Shown here in pieces: positions 13,871-22,020 of a stretch of 26,402 nt of DNA. This DNA is from JBBRLA01 sp038231615 (GTDB taxonomy: Bacteria; Myxococcota_A; Polyangia; Palsa-1104; JAEUJZ01): the NCBI GenBank assembly GCA_038231615.1, contig JBBRLA010000023.1, forward strand, positions 1 through 26,402, in the 5' to 3' direction. How positions within the stretch are numbered: the first letter of the stretch is position 1; the number at the start of each line of letters is the position of its first letter. A program made the translations under genes and the position numbers. Under the pieces are notes generated by a model. The model was not told the DNA's origin. It ran no database searches and saw only the letters and a list, made by a program, of their open reading frames with translations.

Positions 13871-16003
13871 ATGAATGGACCTACCCCGTCGATCCGACGC
13901 CGCTGGCAGCGCCGCGGCTGGCTCTTGCTTTTCCTGTGTCCGCTGCCCCTGGCGGTCGCGATCGCCAAGCGGGCGCCAGTCCCCGTGCCCGGCGTCGTCC
14001 GTGCAGCGGCGGCCGTCAGCCTGGACGTGAACGCGGTGGACCGCTCGGTACAGCCCTGCGACGACTTTTACCGCTACGCCTGCGGCAAGTGGCTGGCCGA
14101 AAACCCCATCCCGCCCGACCAGGCGGCCTGGGGCCATGGATCGCAGCTCGCCGAGTGGAACCGCCAGGTACTGCGCGAGATCCTGGAGCATGCCTCCGTG
14201 GACCCAGGGAAAGTCGACAAGAAGATCGGCGACTACTACGCCTCGTGCATGGACGAGAAGGGTATTGAGGAGAAGGGCACGGCGGCGCTCAAGGACGAGC
14301 TTGACCGCATCGCCGCGCTGAAGGACAAGGCACAGCTTGCCGTCGCCGTCTCGCACCTGCACCAGCTCACCTTCGCCGCGGCCCCCGCGGGGGACTCGGG
14401 GGCCACCACCGCCCTCTTCGGCTTTGGCTCGCAGCAGGACTTCGGCGATGCCAGCCGGGTGGTGGCCGCCGCCGACCAGGGCGGGCTGGGGTTGCCCGAC
14501 CGGGACTACTATTTGAAGACCGACAAGAAGTCGGTCGAACTGCGGAAGCAATACCAGGACCACGTGCAGCGGATGCTGGGCCTTTTGGGTGAGCCGGCGG
14601 CGCAGGCGCAGAAGGACGCCGCCACCGTCCTGTCCGTCGAGACGGCCCTGGCCAAGGGGGCGATGGACATCGTCAAGCGCCGCGACCCGGCGAACCTGAA
14701 CCACAAGCTGCGCCAAAATGAATTGCAGGCGCTGTCACCGAGCTTCGACTGGGCCCGCTACCTGAAGGAGATCGGCGCTCCCGCACCGCAGCATTATCTG
14801 GTGCTGACGCCGGACTTCTTCAAGGCGCTGGAGGCGGAGATCGTGCGGCGGCCGATCGGCGAGTGGCAGGCCTACCTGCGCTGGCACCTGCTGTCTGCCT
14901 CGGCGGCGCTCTTGCCCAAGGCGCTGCGCGACGAGACCTTCGCCTTTTACGGCAAGACCCTGGCCGGGCAGAAGGAGCAGCGCCCGCGGTGGAAGCGTTG
15001 CGTGGGCATGGCCGATCGGGACCTGGGCGAGGCACTCGGGCAGGCCTATGTCGATCGCACCTTCGGCGATGAGGGCAAGCGGCGGATGCTGGCCATGGTG
15101 CGGGCGCTGGAGCAGGCGCTTTCGGCGGACATCCGGCAGCTCGACTGGATGACCGCGGCGACGAAGAAAGAGGCCCAGGCGAAGCTCACGGCGATCGAGG
15201 ACAAGATCGGCTTCCCCAATCACTTCAGGGACTACTCCGCGGTGAGCATTGCCCGGGGCGATGCGCTGGGCAACGCGCAGCGCAGCAGCGCCTTCGAATT
15301 GCGGCGGCAGCTCGACAAGATCGGCAAGCCCGTGGATCGCGGGGAATGGACCATGACCCCGCCGACAGTGAACGCGTACTACGACCCGCAGCTCAACACG
15401 ATCAACTTCCCGGCGGGCATCCTTCAGCCGCCGTTCTTCGACAAGTCCATGGACGACGCGATAAACTATGGCGCCATCGGCGCGGTGATCGGGCACGAAC
15501 TGACCCATGGCTTCGATGACGAGGGACGCAAGTTCGACAAGAAGGGGGACCTGCGCGACTGGTGGAGCAAGCAGGACGCCACGGCCTTCGAGACGCGGGC
15601 GCAGTGCGTGGCGGACCAGTATTCGGGCTACTTGGCGACGGGCGATATCAAGCTCAACGGCAGCCTGACGCTGGGCGAGAACACCGCCGACAACGGCGGC
15701 CTGCGGATCGCCCTCATGGCGATGAAGAAGACCACCGGCAACAAGGGCGACGAAAAGGCCGGCAAAAAGGGCGCTGCGGCGGGCGGGCTGACGTCAGAAC
15801 AGCGATTCTTCGTTGCCTACGGGCAGTCGTGGTGCGCCAACTTCACCCCCGAACTCATGCGCCTCCTGGCCACGTCGGACCCCCATTCCCCGCCGCAGTA
15901 CCGGGTGAACGGCGTGGTGTCGAACATGCCGGAGTTCCAGCAGGCCTTCAGTTGCCAGAAGGGGCAGCCCATGGCACCGGCCAAGACTTGCCGGGTGTGG
16001 TAA
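13871..16003 (+). CDS. M13-family (neprilysin-like) metallopeptidase, exported
   Basis: A 710-residue protein from the ATG at 13871, chosen because GAGG sits six bases upstream and a basic plus hydrophobic signal sequence follows (RRRWQRRGWLLLFLC). An in-frame ATG at 13811 would add 20 residues but gives a poorer leader. Family features are all present: CDDFYRYACGKW near the N-terminus of the mature part, NAYYDPQLNTINFPAGIL, the zinc site HELTH (His542, Glu543, His546), the third ligand in ENTADNGG (Glu603, with Asp607), and the terminal CRVW. M13 enzymes cleave short peptides on the N-side of hydrophobic residues. Length and motifs indicate a complete, active enzyme, probably periplasmic or surface-bound. 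It is transcribed away from the CAP-mutS2 unit. Confidence 0.96.
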   Translation: MNGPTPSIRRRWQRRGWLLLFLCPLPLAVAIAKRAPVPVPGVVRAAAAVSLDVNAVDRSVQPCDDFYRYACGKWLAENPIPPDQAAWGHGSQLAEWNRQVLREILEHASVDPGKVDKKIGDYYASCMDEKGIEEKGTAALKDELDRIAALKDKAQLAVAVSHLHQLTFAAAPAGDSGATTALFGFGSQQDFGDASRVVAAADQGGLGLPDRDYYLKTDKKSVELRKQYQDHVQRMLGLLGEPAAQAQKDAATVLSVETALAKGAMDIVKRRDPANLNHKLRQNELQALSPSFDWARYLKEIGAPAPQHYLVLTPDFFKALEAEIVRRPIGEWQAYLRWHLLSASAALLPKALRDETFAFYGKTLAGQKEQRPRWKRCVGMADRDLGEALGQAYVDRTFGDEGKRRMLAMVRALEQALSADIRQLDWMTAATKKEAQAKLTAIEDKIGFPNHFRDYSAVSIARGDALGNAQRSSAFELRRQLDKIGKPVDRGEWTMTPPTVNAYYDPQLNTINFPAGILQPPFFDKSMDDAINYGAIGAVIGHELTHGFDDEGRKFDKKGDLRDWWSKQDATAFETRAQCVADQYSGYLATGDIKLNGSLTLGENTADNGGLRIALMAMKKTTGNKGDEKAGKKGAAAGGLTSEQRFFVAYGQSWCANFTPELMRLLATSDPHSPPQYRVNGVVSNMPEFQQAFSCQKGQPMAPAKTCRVW

Positions 16004-16017
16004 GCGACCGCCCCCAA

Positions 16018-16051
16018 AAACCAGGTGAAACCAGGTAAACCCAGGTTAACC
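16018..16051 (+). repeat. Threefold 10-base repeat
   Basis: Three units AAACCAGGTG, AAACCAGGTA and AACCCAGGTT follow each other directly at 16018-16047, and a fourth begins with AACC. They start 15 bases after the M13 peptidase stop. The unit length is close to one helical turn, so stacked protein sites are conceivable. Confidence 0.7.
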
Positions 16052-16080
16052 AACCCCTGCTACGGGCCCAGCCAGAAGGG

Positions 16081-16101
16081 GGACGGATGAAAGATCCGTC
16101 C
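16081..16101 (+). terminator. Possible terminator of the M13 peptidase gene
   Basis: A perfect 8-bp stem (GGACGGAT at 16081-16088, ATCCGTCC at 16094-16101) with a five-base loop is followed by TTCTTCT, a poor T run. It lies 78 bases after the stop. Confidence 0.45.
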
Positions 16102-16127
16102 TTCTTCTGCCGATTTGCGCGCGTTTT

Positions 16128-16155
16128 TTGTGAATCCTCGAGATTGGTTTATACT
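16128..16155 (+). promoter_or_regulatory. Sigma-70-like promoter for the beta-propeller gene
   Basis: TTGTGA (16128-16133) and TATACT (16150-16155) are 16 bases apart. The -10 matches five of six consensus bases and the -35 four of six. It would give a leader of about 145 bases. Confidence 0.5.
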
Positions 16156-16306
16156 TGGGGCCAGGCTATTCTGTCTCACCGCCCTGTACCCAATCCCGGG
16201 GTCCAGGGCCGCTCGCTTCTCGCACGCACAGCCTGTGGCACTGGATGGTCCAGGCGCCGCTTGTCCAATCAATCCCATAACCAACAGAGCCGAGATTGGA
16301 GACTTC

Positions 16307-17479
16307 ATGATTCGGATCGGTAGTTTGCTCACCGGAATCTTCCTCGCAGGGACCCTCTTCGGGTCGGCCGCCCTGGCGGACGCCCCCAAGGAAAAGGTCA
16401 AGAGCGCGGTCTACATCGTCGACAACTTCCCCGGCCCCAACGCGATCGAGGCCTTCGTCCGCGATCCCCACACCGGCACCCTGACCCTCAAGGGGCGCTA
16501 CCCGACCGGGGGCACCGGGGACGTCTCGATCGCCGCGACCACCTCCCACTCCCTGGTCGCCAGCGACCGGCACCTCTACGTGGTGAACGCCGGCAGCGAC
16601 AACATCTCGACGTTCTTCATCGAGCGAGACGGCTCCCTGCGTCTGGTCGGCACCACCCCGTCCCAGGGCGTCCAGCCCGTCAGCCTGACGATCTCCGACG
16701 ACCTGCTCTACGTCGCCAACCGGGGTAGGATCGCCCCCCCGATCGCCGGGGGATACAGCGGGTTCCGCGTGAAGGAGGACGGCACCCTCCGGCCGTTGCA
16801 AAACTCCACGTTCCCCCTGTCCCCGGGCGACATCCCCACCGAGATCCTCTTCAACGAGGAGGGCACCCGGCTCATCGCTTCGCGCGGGTTCGGCAACATC
16901 GTCGACACCTTCGTGGTGGACCACAACGGCCTGCTCTCCCATTCCGATCCGGTCGCCAACCAGGCCGGCCCGCTGGGCGCCATCTTCAGCCCCATCCGCC
17001 CCCACGAGTTCTTCGTCAGCCTCGCCACCACCACGCCGGGCCTGGCCTCCTACCGGCTGGGCGGCAGGAATGGGCACACCCAGATCATCAGCACCGTCTT
17101 GGATGCCAATCTCGTCGATCCCTGCTGGCTCTCCATTAGCAACGACGGGCAGCGCCTCTTCGCTTCGGTGCCGGCGCTCTCGGCGATCGTCCTTTACTCG
17201 GTCGATCATGCCGGGCGCCTGCAGCAAAAGAGCACCCACGTCACGCCGGGGGGGATCGCCTCCCTGGATGTGGCCCTGGACTCCTCGGGGCAGCACCTGT
17301 ACCGCCTGCGGGCCTTCGACTTCGCCAGCGGCGGGACGATTCCGGTGGTGCCGTTCATCGACGTGCTCAAGTTGACCGGCCAGGATACCGACGGCGGCGT
17401 GGCCCCGGTGCAAAGCCTGGCCCTTTCGCCGGACCTCCAGTTCGCCGGCCCGAACGGCATGCTGGTGGTAGATCTGTAG
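16307..17479 (+). CDS. Exported lactonase-family beta-propeller protein
   Basis: A 390-residue protein starting at the ATG at 16307, preceded by GGAG at proper spacing; a standard Sec signal peptide (IGSLLTGIFLAGTLFGSAALA) supports this start over an upstream in-frame one. The mature part consists of repeated blades: YIVDNFPGPNAIEAFVRD, YVVNAGSDNISTFFIERDGSL, YVANRGRI, FASVPALSAIVLYSVDHAGRL. This pattern of sequence Y-V-x-N followed by I-x-x-F-x-x-x-x-x-G-x-L is that of the YVTN/lactonase propeller family, which includes 6-phosphogluconolactonase of the Pgl type and many binding proteins. Because it is exported it is unlikely to serve the pentose phosphate pathway; a binding or extracellular lactonase role is more likely. 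The gene converges on ruvB with 54 bases between the stops. Confidence 0.87.
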   Translation: MIRIGSLLTGIFLAGTLFGSAALADAPKEKVKSAVYIVDNFPGPNAIEAFVRDPHTGTLTLKGRYPTGGTGDVSIAATTSHSLVASDRHLYVVNAGSDNISTFFIERDGSLRLVGTTPSQGVQPVSLTISDDLLYVANRGRIAPPIAGGYSGFRVKEDGTLRPLQNSTFPLSPGDIPTEILFNEEGTRLIASRGFGNIVDTFVVDHNGLLSHSDPVANQAGPLGAIFSPIRPHEFFVSLATTTPGLASYRLGGRNGHTQIISTVLDANLVDPCWLSISNDGQRLFASVPALSAIVLYSVDHAGRLQQKSTHVTPGGIASLDVALDSSGQHLYRLRAFDFASGGTIPVVPFIDVLKLTGQDTDGGVAPVQSLALSPDLQFAGPNGMLVVDL

Positions 17480-17508
17480 GACGCCTTGTACCGTACCGCC
17501 CGTCGGTC

Positions 17509-17522
17509 GCCGCGATGGCGGC
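17509..17522. terminator. Weak hairpin between convergent genes
   Basis: GCCGC (17509-17513) and GCGGC (17518-17522) pair around GATG, with imperfect pairing extending outward (CCGTCGG and CCGGCGG). It lies midway between the convergent stops of the propeller gene and ruvB, but has no T run in either direction. Confidence 0.3.
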
Positions 17523-17533
17523 CGGCGGTCTCT

Positions 17534-18682
17534 TCAGAAGAGCCGCTGCTGCGGATCCGGCGGCGGGACATTCTTCATCGGCAGGCCCAGGTGCTCGTAG
17601 GCCCGGCGGGTGGCCATGCGGCCCCGGGGGCTGCGCATGACAAAACCTTCCTGGATGAGGAACGGTTCGTAGACATCCTCCAGCGTGTCGCGTTCCTCGG
17701 AGACCGCGGCGGCCAGGGACTCGATGCCCACCGGGCCGCCGTCGAAGCGTTCGATGATCGAGCGCAGGAAGAGACGATCCATGTCGTCCAGCCCCAGCTC
17801 GTCCACCCCCAGGCGCGTCAGGGAGGTGGCGGCCAGCGTACCGGTGACGCGGCCGTCGCCCTCGACCTCGGCGAAGTCGCGGACGCGGCGGAGCAGGCGG
17901 TTGGCGATGCGCGGGGTGCCCCGGGCCCGGCGGCCGATCTCGATGCACGCCTCCTCGGTGCAGCCGACGTCCAGACGACGGGCGGATCGGCGCACGATCT
18001 CGGCCAGCTCCTCGGGGGTGTAGTATTCGAGGCGCAGCACGATGCCGAAGCGGTCGCGCAAGGGCGAGGTGAGCAGCCCGGTGCGGGTGGTGGCGCCGAC
18101 GAGAGTAAAGCGCGGCAGCGTCATGTGAATGAGCTGCGCCGAGGGGCCGTCGCCCACGGGGATCTCGATGCGGTAGTCCTCCATCGCCGGGTACAGGTAC
18201 TCCTCGACAATCGGTTGGAGGCGGTGGATCTCGTCGATGAAGAGGACGTCGCGCTCGGCCAAGCCGGTCAGGTAGCTGGCCAAGGTGCCCTTGTGCTCGA
18301 TGGCCGGGGCGCCGATGGGGCGGATGCCAACGCCCAGGGCGCCGGAGATCAGATACGCCAGCGTGGTCTTGCCCAGGCCCGGAGGGCCGCAGAAAAGCAC
18401 GTGGTCCAGGGCCTCGCCGCGGCGGCGGGCAGCCTCGACGAAGACCTTCAGGTTGCCGACGACCTTCTTCTGGCCGATGTACTCGTCGAAGTTGCGCGGG
18501 CGCAGGGCGGCGTCGAAGACGTCCTCGAAAGCGCCGCGGTTGGGCGAGGTCTCCGGGGCGCGGCCGGGGCTGGGCCCGGGGGAGCTGCTGGGAGAAGGGG
18601 CCTGGGCGTGGGGACGATCGGCCTCCGGCTGTTCCGGGGCGGCGCTTTCGTCGTGTCGCTTGCGGGGCATCCGGAAGAGCAT
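17534..18682 (-). CDS. ruvB: Holliday junction branch migration ATPase RuvB
   Basis: A 382-residue protein. RuvB is the hexameric AAA+ motor that with RuvA drives Holliday junction branch migration in recombinational repair. Walker A is GPPGLGKT (99-106), Walker B LFIDEIHRL, sensor 1 GATTR, the arginine-finger segment LTSPLRDRFG, and the C-terminal winged-helix domain ends with FIQEG-like FLIQEGFVMRSPRGR. Compared with E. coli RuvB (Walker A near 62) it has about 37 extra N-terminal residues, rich in Pro, Ser and Glu, probably disordered. Two starts are possible: 18682 or a Met four codons later. It is separated from the upstream cnoX-like gene by 54 bases on the same strand and is not beside ruvA or ruvC, unlike in many genomes. 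Confidence 0.97.
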   Translation of the reverse strand: MLFRMPRKRHDESAAPEQPEADRPHAQAPSPSSSPGPSPGRAPETSPNRGAFEDVFDAALRPRNFDEYIGQKKVVGNLKVFVEAARRRGEALDHVLFCGPPGLGKTTLAYLISGALGVGIRPIGAPAIEHKGTLASYLTGLAERDVLFIDEIHRLQPIVEEYLYPAMEDYRIEIPVGDGPSAQLIHMTLPRFTLVGATTRTGLLTSPLRDRFGIVLRLEYYTPEELAEIVRRSARRLDVGCTEEACIEIGRRARGTPRIANRLLRRVRDFAEVEGDGRVTGTLAATSLTRLGVDELGLDDMDRLFLRSIIERFDGGPVGIESLAAAVSEERDTLEDVYEPFLIQEGFVMRSPRGRMATRRAYEHLGLPMKNVPPPDPQQRLF

Positions 18683-18736
18683 GCCACAGGGGAGCGACAG
18701 GGGCGAATTGTGCGACCGCGCCGGGCGCGGGTTCGC

Positions 18737-19615
18737 TCAGAGCACCACTTGCAGCCGCCGCCGGTACTCCTGCGACAGGTCGTGGTCCGGCCCGAGCATG
18801 CCGAAAAGGAGCAGCATGGCCTGCCGGGCGCCGTCGTCCCGGTGGCGGCGGTTCCTGCTCACCAGGGTAAGCAGCTCTTCCAGCGCCTCGCCGTAGGCAC
18901 CGCGCTCCGCCAGGACCGACGCCAGCGCGTAGCGGGCCTCGGGGTCCTTCGGATCGCTCGCCAGGCGGTCACGGGCCGCGGCCTGGCCCAGGTCGGCCCC
19001 TGCCTGGAAGAAAGCCAGGCGCTGCCGCAGCGCCTCCACCCGCTCCTCCTGTCGGGTGCGCGGGTCGATGGCGTCGAGCAGCGGCCCCACCTCGGGGTAG
19101 CGCGCCGGCCCCTGTGCCAGCAAGGCCTCGCACAGGGCGATGCGCACCACGTCGGCCTGCTCCCGCGAGGCCGCCGCCGAATCGACCAGCGGGCGCAGCA
19201 CCGCCTCGGCACCGATGGCATCGCCGCGGTTCAAAAGGCGCAGGGCCTGGTCCATCTGCTGCTCCTGTACCGTCGGCACCAGCCGGTCGAGGAAGGCCCC
19301 CACGAAGCGCGCATCCCGGGCGCCGGTGAACTCATCGACCACCTGCCCGCCGCGAAAGGCCTTGACCGCGGGGATGCCGCTGATGCGGTAGTGCTTGGCC
19401 AGCCCGGCCTCCTGTTCAGTGTCCACCTTGGCCAGGACCACCGCGCCGCCCCGATCTGCGATGGCCTTCTCCAGCACCGGCCCGAGGGCCCGGCACGGCG
19501 CGCACCAGGCGGCCCAGAAGTCCACCACCACCGGCACCTTGGACGAGCGGATGAGGACTTGCTCCGGGAACCCGGCGGTGGTCACGTCAAAGATCAGGTC
19601 TTGCTCGGTCTGCAT
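18737..19615 (-). CDS. Thioredoxin-TPR protein of the CnoX (YbbN) type
   Basis: A 292-residue cytoplasmic protein. Residues 1-110 form a thioredoxin domain with VVDFWAAWCAPCRALGPVL (Cys38 and Cys41, CAPC) and the cis-Pro loop SGIPAV (Pro82). The remainder is an all-helical TPR-like region (ALRLLNRGDAIGAEAVLRPL, YALASVLAERGAYGEALEEL), the architecture of E. coli CnoX/YbbN, which holds oxidised clients and passes them to DnaK or GroEL. E. coli CnoX lacks the first active-site Cys, but here both are present, so this protein could also be a disulfide reductase. No signal peptide. It sits between the epimerase and ruvB genes on the same strand with gaps of about 55 bases on each side; co-transcription is likely but not proven. 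Confidence 0.92.
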   Translation of the reverse strand: MQTEQDLIFDVTTAGFPEQVLIRSSKVPVVVDFWAAWCAPCRALGPVLEKAIADRGGAVVLAKVDTEQEAGLAKHYRISGIPAVKAFRGGQVVDEFTGARDARFVGAFLDRLVPTVQEQQMDQALRLLNRGDAIGAEAVLRPLVDSAAASREQADVVRIALCEALLAQGPARYPEVGPLLDAIDPRTRQEERVEALRQRLAFFQAGADLGQAAARDRLASDPKDPEARYALASVLAERGAYGEALEELLTLVSRNRRHRDDGARQAMLLLFGMLGPDHDLSQEYRRRLQVVL

Positions 19616-19670
19616 GACAAGTACATAGCATGGCCGCGCCAGAGTGTCGTCGTCAGACGATCTTCGTCCC

Positions 19671-20900
19671 TCACACCCGGCTGACCCCCAGGCCCGGGCC
19701 CTCCGGCAGGCGCAGCTTCCCGGCCTCCACCTGCACGCCCCGGTATGGGTCGTTGTCGATGAGCAGGTTGCCGTCGAGATCGATGTAGTCGCAGAGCGGC
19801 GCCAGATGGGCGGCGGCGGTGATGCCCACGGCGGTCTCGATCATGCACCCGAGCATGACCTTGAACCCCAGCGCCCGGGCCACCGCGATCTGGTCCAGCG
19901 CCCCGGTGATGCCGCCGGCCTTCTGCAGCTTGATGACGATGCCGTCGCACGCCCCGGCAAGGCCCGGAATGTCTTCGGGGGAAAGCACGCTCTCGTCAAG
20001 CAGCAGGGGCAGCCCGGAGAAGGGCGCGCGGTCGCGGTACAGGTCGCGCAGGGCGGGAAGGTCCGCCGCGGGCAGGGGCTGCTCGCACAGCTCGATCAGC
20101 GGGACGGCGTTCTTGCTGCGCGAAGACGACAGGCGCAGGCCGGCCAACCAGGCCAGCTTCTGTCGGGCCTCCCCGGGGGTCCAGCCCTCGTTGGGGTCCA
20201 CCCGCAGGCGTTTGCCCGGGGCGGCGCGGTGGATGATCTCGATGATCTCCTGGTCGGAGATGCCGTTCTTGCCGCCGAGCTTCACCTTGAGCAGCGGGTA
20301 TGGGGCGGCCTCCTTCACCTTCTGTTCCAGCTCGTCCTTGCCGGCGATGGAGATGCTGAAGGAGGTCAGCGGTGCCGCCGCCGGGTCCAGGCCCAGCCAG
20401 CGGTGAAGCGGCACGCCGAGGGCCTGGGTTTGCCAGTCCCAGGCGGCGATGTCCACGGCGCAGCGGGCGGAGTAGGCGTGGGGCAGCCGGGCCAGAAGGC
20501 GACGGGAGAGTTCGACGCGGTGGCCGGGATGGACCCCGGCGACGATGTCGCGGGCCTTCAACAGGGCCTCGGCGACGGACTCGGGGGTCTCGTGGAAGCG
20601 CACGTTGGGCGCGGCCTCGCCGATGCCGGTGATGCCATCGCAGGTCAGCTCGACCAGATAATTGCGCTTCACCGTCGAGGTGTTGCGCGAGAGGGCCCAG
20701 GCATGGCGCAGGTGCAGCTCGACCTGGGTGAAGCGCAGGCTGGCGCCGCCCCGCCCTGCTGCGCCCTGCCCTGCTGCGCCCTGCCCTGCGCCCGCCACGG
20801 GATCGGCCCTGCCTTTGCGGGCGGCGGCAAGGAGGCCGGTGCCGACCCCGGCGGCGGCGACGAGTCCGTGGCGGATGAACTGGCTCCTGGAGATCTCCAT
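19671..20900 (-). CDS. Enolase-superfamily dipeptide epimerase (L-Ala-D/L-Glu type), export-like leader
   Basis: A 409-residue protein. The muconate-lactonising-type enolase barrel is clear: LLKVKLGG with the catalytic lysines at 205/207, metal ligands Asp235 (RVDPNEGW), Glu273 (CEQPLP) and Asp302 (LLDES), and the opposite catalytic Lys324 in IVIKLQKAGG. The late MLGCMIETAVGI is typical of L-Ala-D/L-Glu epimerases, which convert murein dipeptides to the L,L form for breakdown. Unusually, it begins with SRSQFIRHG and a hydrophobic stretch (VAAAGVGTGLLAAA) that looks like a Tat leader with the second Arg replaced by Ser, then a Gly/Ala/Gln-rich linker made by a DNA tandem repeat. AAGGG precedes the ATG. 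The gene is head to head with an NlpC/P60 peptidase gene, the enzyme that would supply its substrate. Confidence 0.9.
   Translation of the reverse strand: MEISRSQFIRHGLVAAAGVGTGLLAAARKGRADPVAGAGQGAAGQGAAGRGGASLRFTQVELHLRHAWALSRNTSTVKRNYLVELTCDGITGIGEAAPNVRFHETPESVAEALLKARDIVAGVHPGHRVELSRRLLARLPHAYSARCAVDIAAWDWQTQALGVPLHRWLGLDPAAAPLTSFSISIAGKDELEQKVKEAAPYPLLKVKLGGKNGISDQEIIEIIHRAAPGKRLRVDPNEGWTPGEARQKLAWLAGLRLSSSRSKNAVPLIELCEQPLPAADLPALRDLYRDRAPFSGLPLLLDESVLSPEDIPGLAGACDGIVIKLQKAGGITGALDQIAVARALGFKVMLGCMIETAVGITAAAHLAPLCDYIDLDGNLLIDNDPYRGVQVEAGKLRLPEGPGLGVSRV
20753..20793 (-). repeat. 15-base tandem repeat in the epimerase linker
   Basis: The unit GCCCTGCTGCGCCCT occurs at 20753-20767 and 20768-20782, followed by a partial copy. 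It encodes the repeated Gly-Gln-Gly-Ala-Ala linker between leader and enzyme and is probably length-variable. Confidence 0.8.
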
Positions 20901-21019
20901 GTTTCCCTTCGCTCTCTATCTATAGCAGGCAACAACCGGCCTGGTAACCGGCTATATCCGGCCGATGCTCCGGGCCCCGCGGTTGCGGAGCGGCAACAAG
21001 GGTCCTATTCTACGAGGCA

Positions 21020-22012
21020 ATGCGCAACTCATTCGTCGCCGTCGTATGTCTGACCTTGCTGGTCGTAGTGACCCTCCGCGGGCTCTCGCGGGGGCCGGGG
21101 CGCATGCCGACGCGGGGCGGGCCGGCCCCTTTCGGCGAGCAGTTGAACGCCCAAGCCCGCACGCTGGCGCTCTTGCGCGCGGGGCGCGGGGTGGTGGCCG
21201 ACGCGGTGGCGGATCTGTACAAAAGGCCGGACGCGGCCTCCTCCCTGGCGGACCAGGCCCTTCTGGGCGACACGGTCAAGGTGCTGGGACAGGGCGGGAC
21301 CGGTTTCGTGCAGGTCGAGACCCAAGCTGCCTACCGGGGCTGGGTGCCGGTGACGGCCCTTTTGCCACTGCCCCCGGGGGCGCCGGCCTACGGCGAGGGC
21401 CAGGCGCTCTTCGTGTCGGCGCGCTTCGCCAACGTCTACGGGCAGCCGGATGTGGAACCGCGCAACCCCCTGGTGGTGGCGCCATTGGGGGCGCGGCTGC
21501 GCCTGGTGAAGGAGCGGGACGCCCGCTGGCTGCAAGTGGCCCTGCCCGATGGCCGTCAGGCCTTTGTGCAGCGCGGCGACGTGACCTCCGACAAGGGGAT
21601 GTTCACCGCCGCATGTGTGACCGGCCATGCCCTGCGTCACGAGGGCACGCCCTACCTGTGGGGCGGGCGCTCGACCTACGGGGTGGACTGCTCGGGACTG
21701 GTGCTGAACGCCTACGCGGCCTGCGGGGTGGTGCCGCCCAGGGACGCGGACCTGCAACATGACTGGCCCGAGGTCCGCCCGGTGGAGGCAGCGGCGCTTT
21801 TGCCCGGGGACCTGGTCTTCTTTGGGCTTGGCCATCGGGGCGCCGGCACCGTGCCCAAGGTGACCCACGTGGGCCTCTATTTGGGCGAGGATCGCTTCAT
21901 ACATGCCACCACCTGGGAACGGCCGACGGTCCACACCAGCACCTTCTCGGACCCCCACTGGCAGGGGCTGCTCCTGGGCCTGCGCCACCACCCGGGCCTA
22001 CAGGGGAGGTAG
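21020..22012 (+). CDS. Exported SH3b-NlpC/P60 cell-wall peptidase
   Basis: A 330-residue protein with an N-terminal signal peptide or anchor (FVAVVCLTLLVVVTL). Two SH3b-like segments follow (about 60-115 and 130-190; VKVLGQGGTGFVQVETQAA, RLRLVKERDARWLQVALPDG), then the NlpC/P60 domain: YLWGGRSTYGVDCSGLV with the nucleophile Cys224, VTHVGLYLG with His283, and FIHAT with His295 as third residue. This architecture is that of gamma-D-glutamyl-L-diamino acid endopeptidases such as B. subtilis YkfC, which release L-Ala-D-Glu from murein stem peptides. It is divergent from the epimerase gene (119 bases between starts), matching the YkfB-YkfC pairing. The start has GAGG only two bases upstream. It ends eight bases from a convergent gene remnant. 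Confidence 0.9.
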   Translation: MRNSFVAVVCLTLLVVVTLRGLSRGPGRMPTRGGPAPFGEQLNAQARTLALLRAGRGVVADAVADLYKRPDAASSLADQALLGDTVKVLGQGGTGFVQVETQAAYRGWVPVTALLPLPPGAPAYGEGQALFVSARFANVYGQPDVEPRNPLVVAPLGARLRLVKERDARWLQVALPDGRQAFVQRGDVTSDKGMFTAACVTGHALRHEGTPYLWGGRSTYGVDCSGLVLNAYAACGVVPPRDADLQHDWPEVRPVEAAALLPGDLVFFGLGHRGAGTVPKVTHVGLYLGEDRFIHATTWERPTVHTSTFSDPHWQGLLLGLRHHPGLQGR

Positions 22013-22020
22013 CCGATCGC

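Larger units (their letters stand above)
16004..16306. other. Intergenic region, 303 bases
   Basis: This lies between the M13 peptidase and the beta-propeller gene on the plus strand. It holds a threefold AAACCAGGT repeat (16018-16051), a hairpin (16081-16101) and a likely promoter (16128-16155). The open plus frame from 16115 is rejected as coding because its translation does not fit the exported protein that follows. Confidence 0.6.

Noticed and set aside
17486..19684. 732-codon plus-strand ORF opposite ruvB and the thioredoxin-TPR gene
   Set aside because: Antisense shadow of two genes with intact Walker and CxxC motifs.
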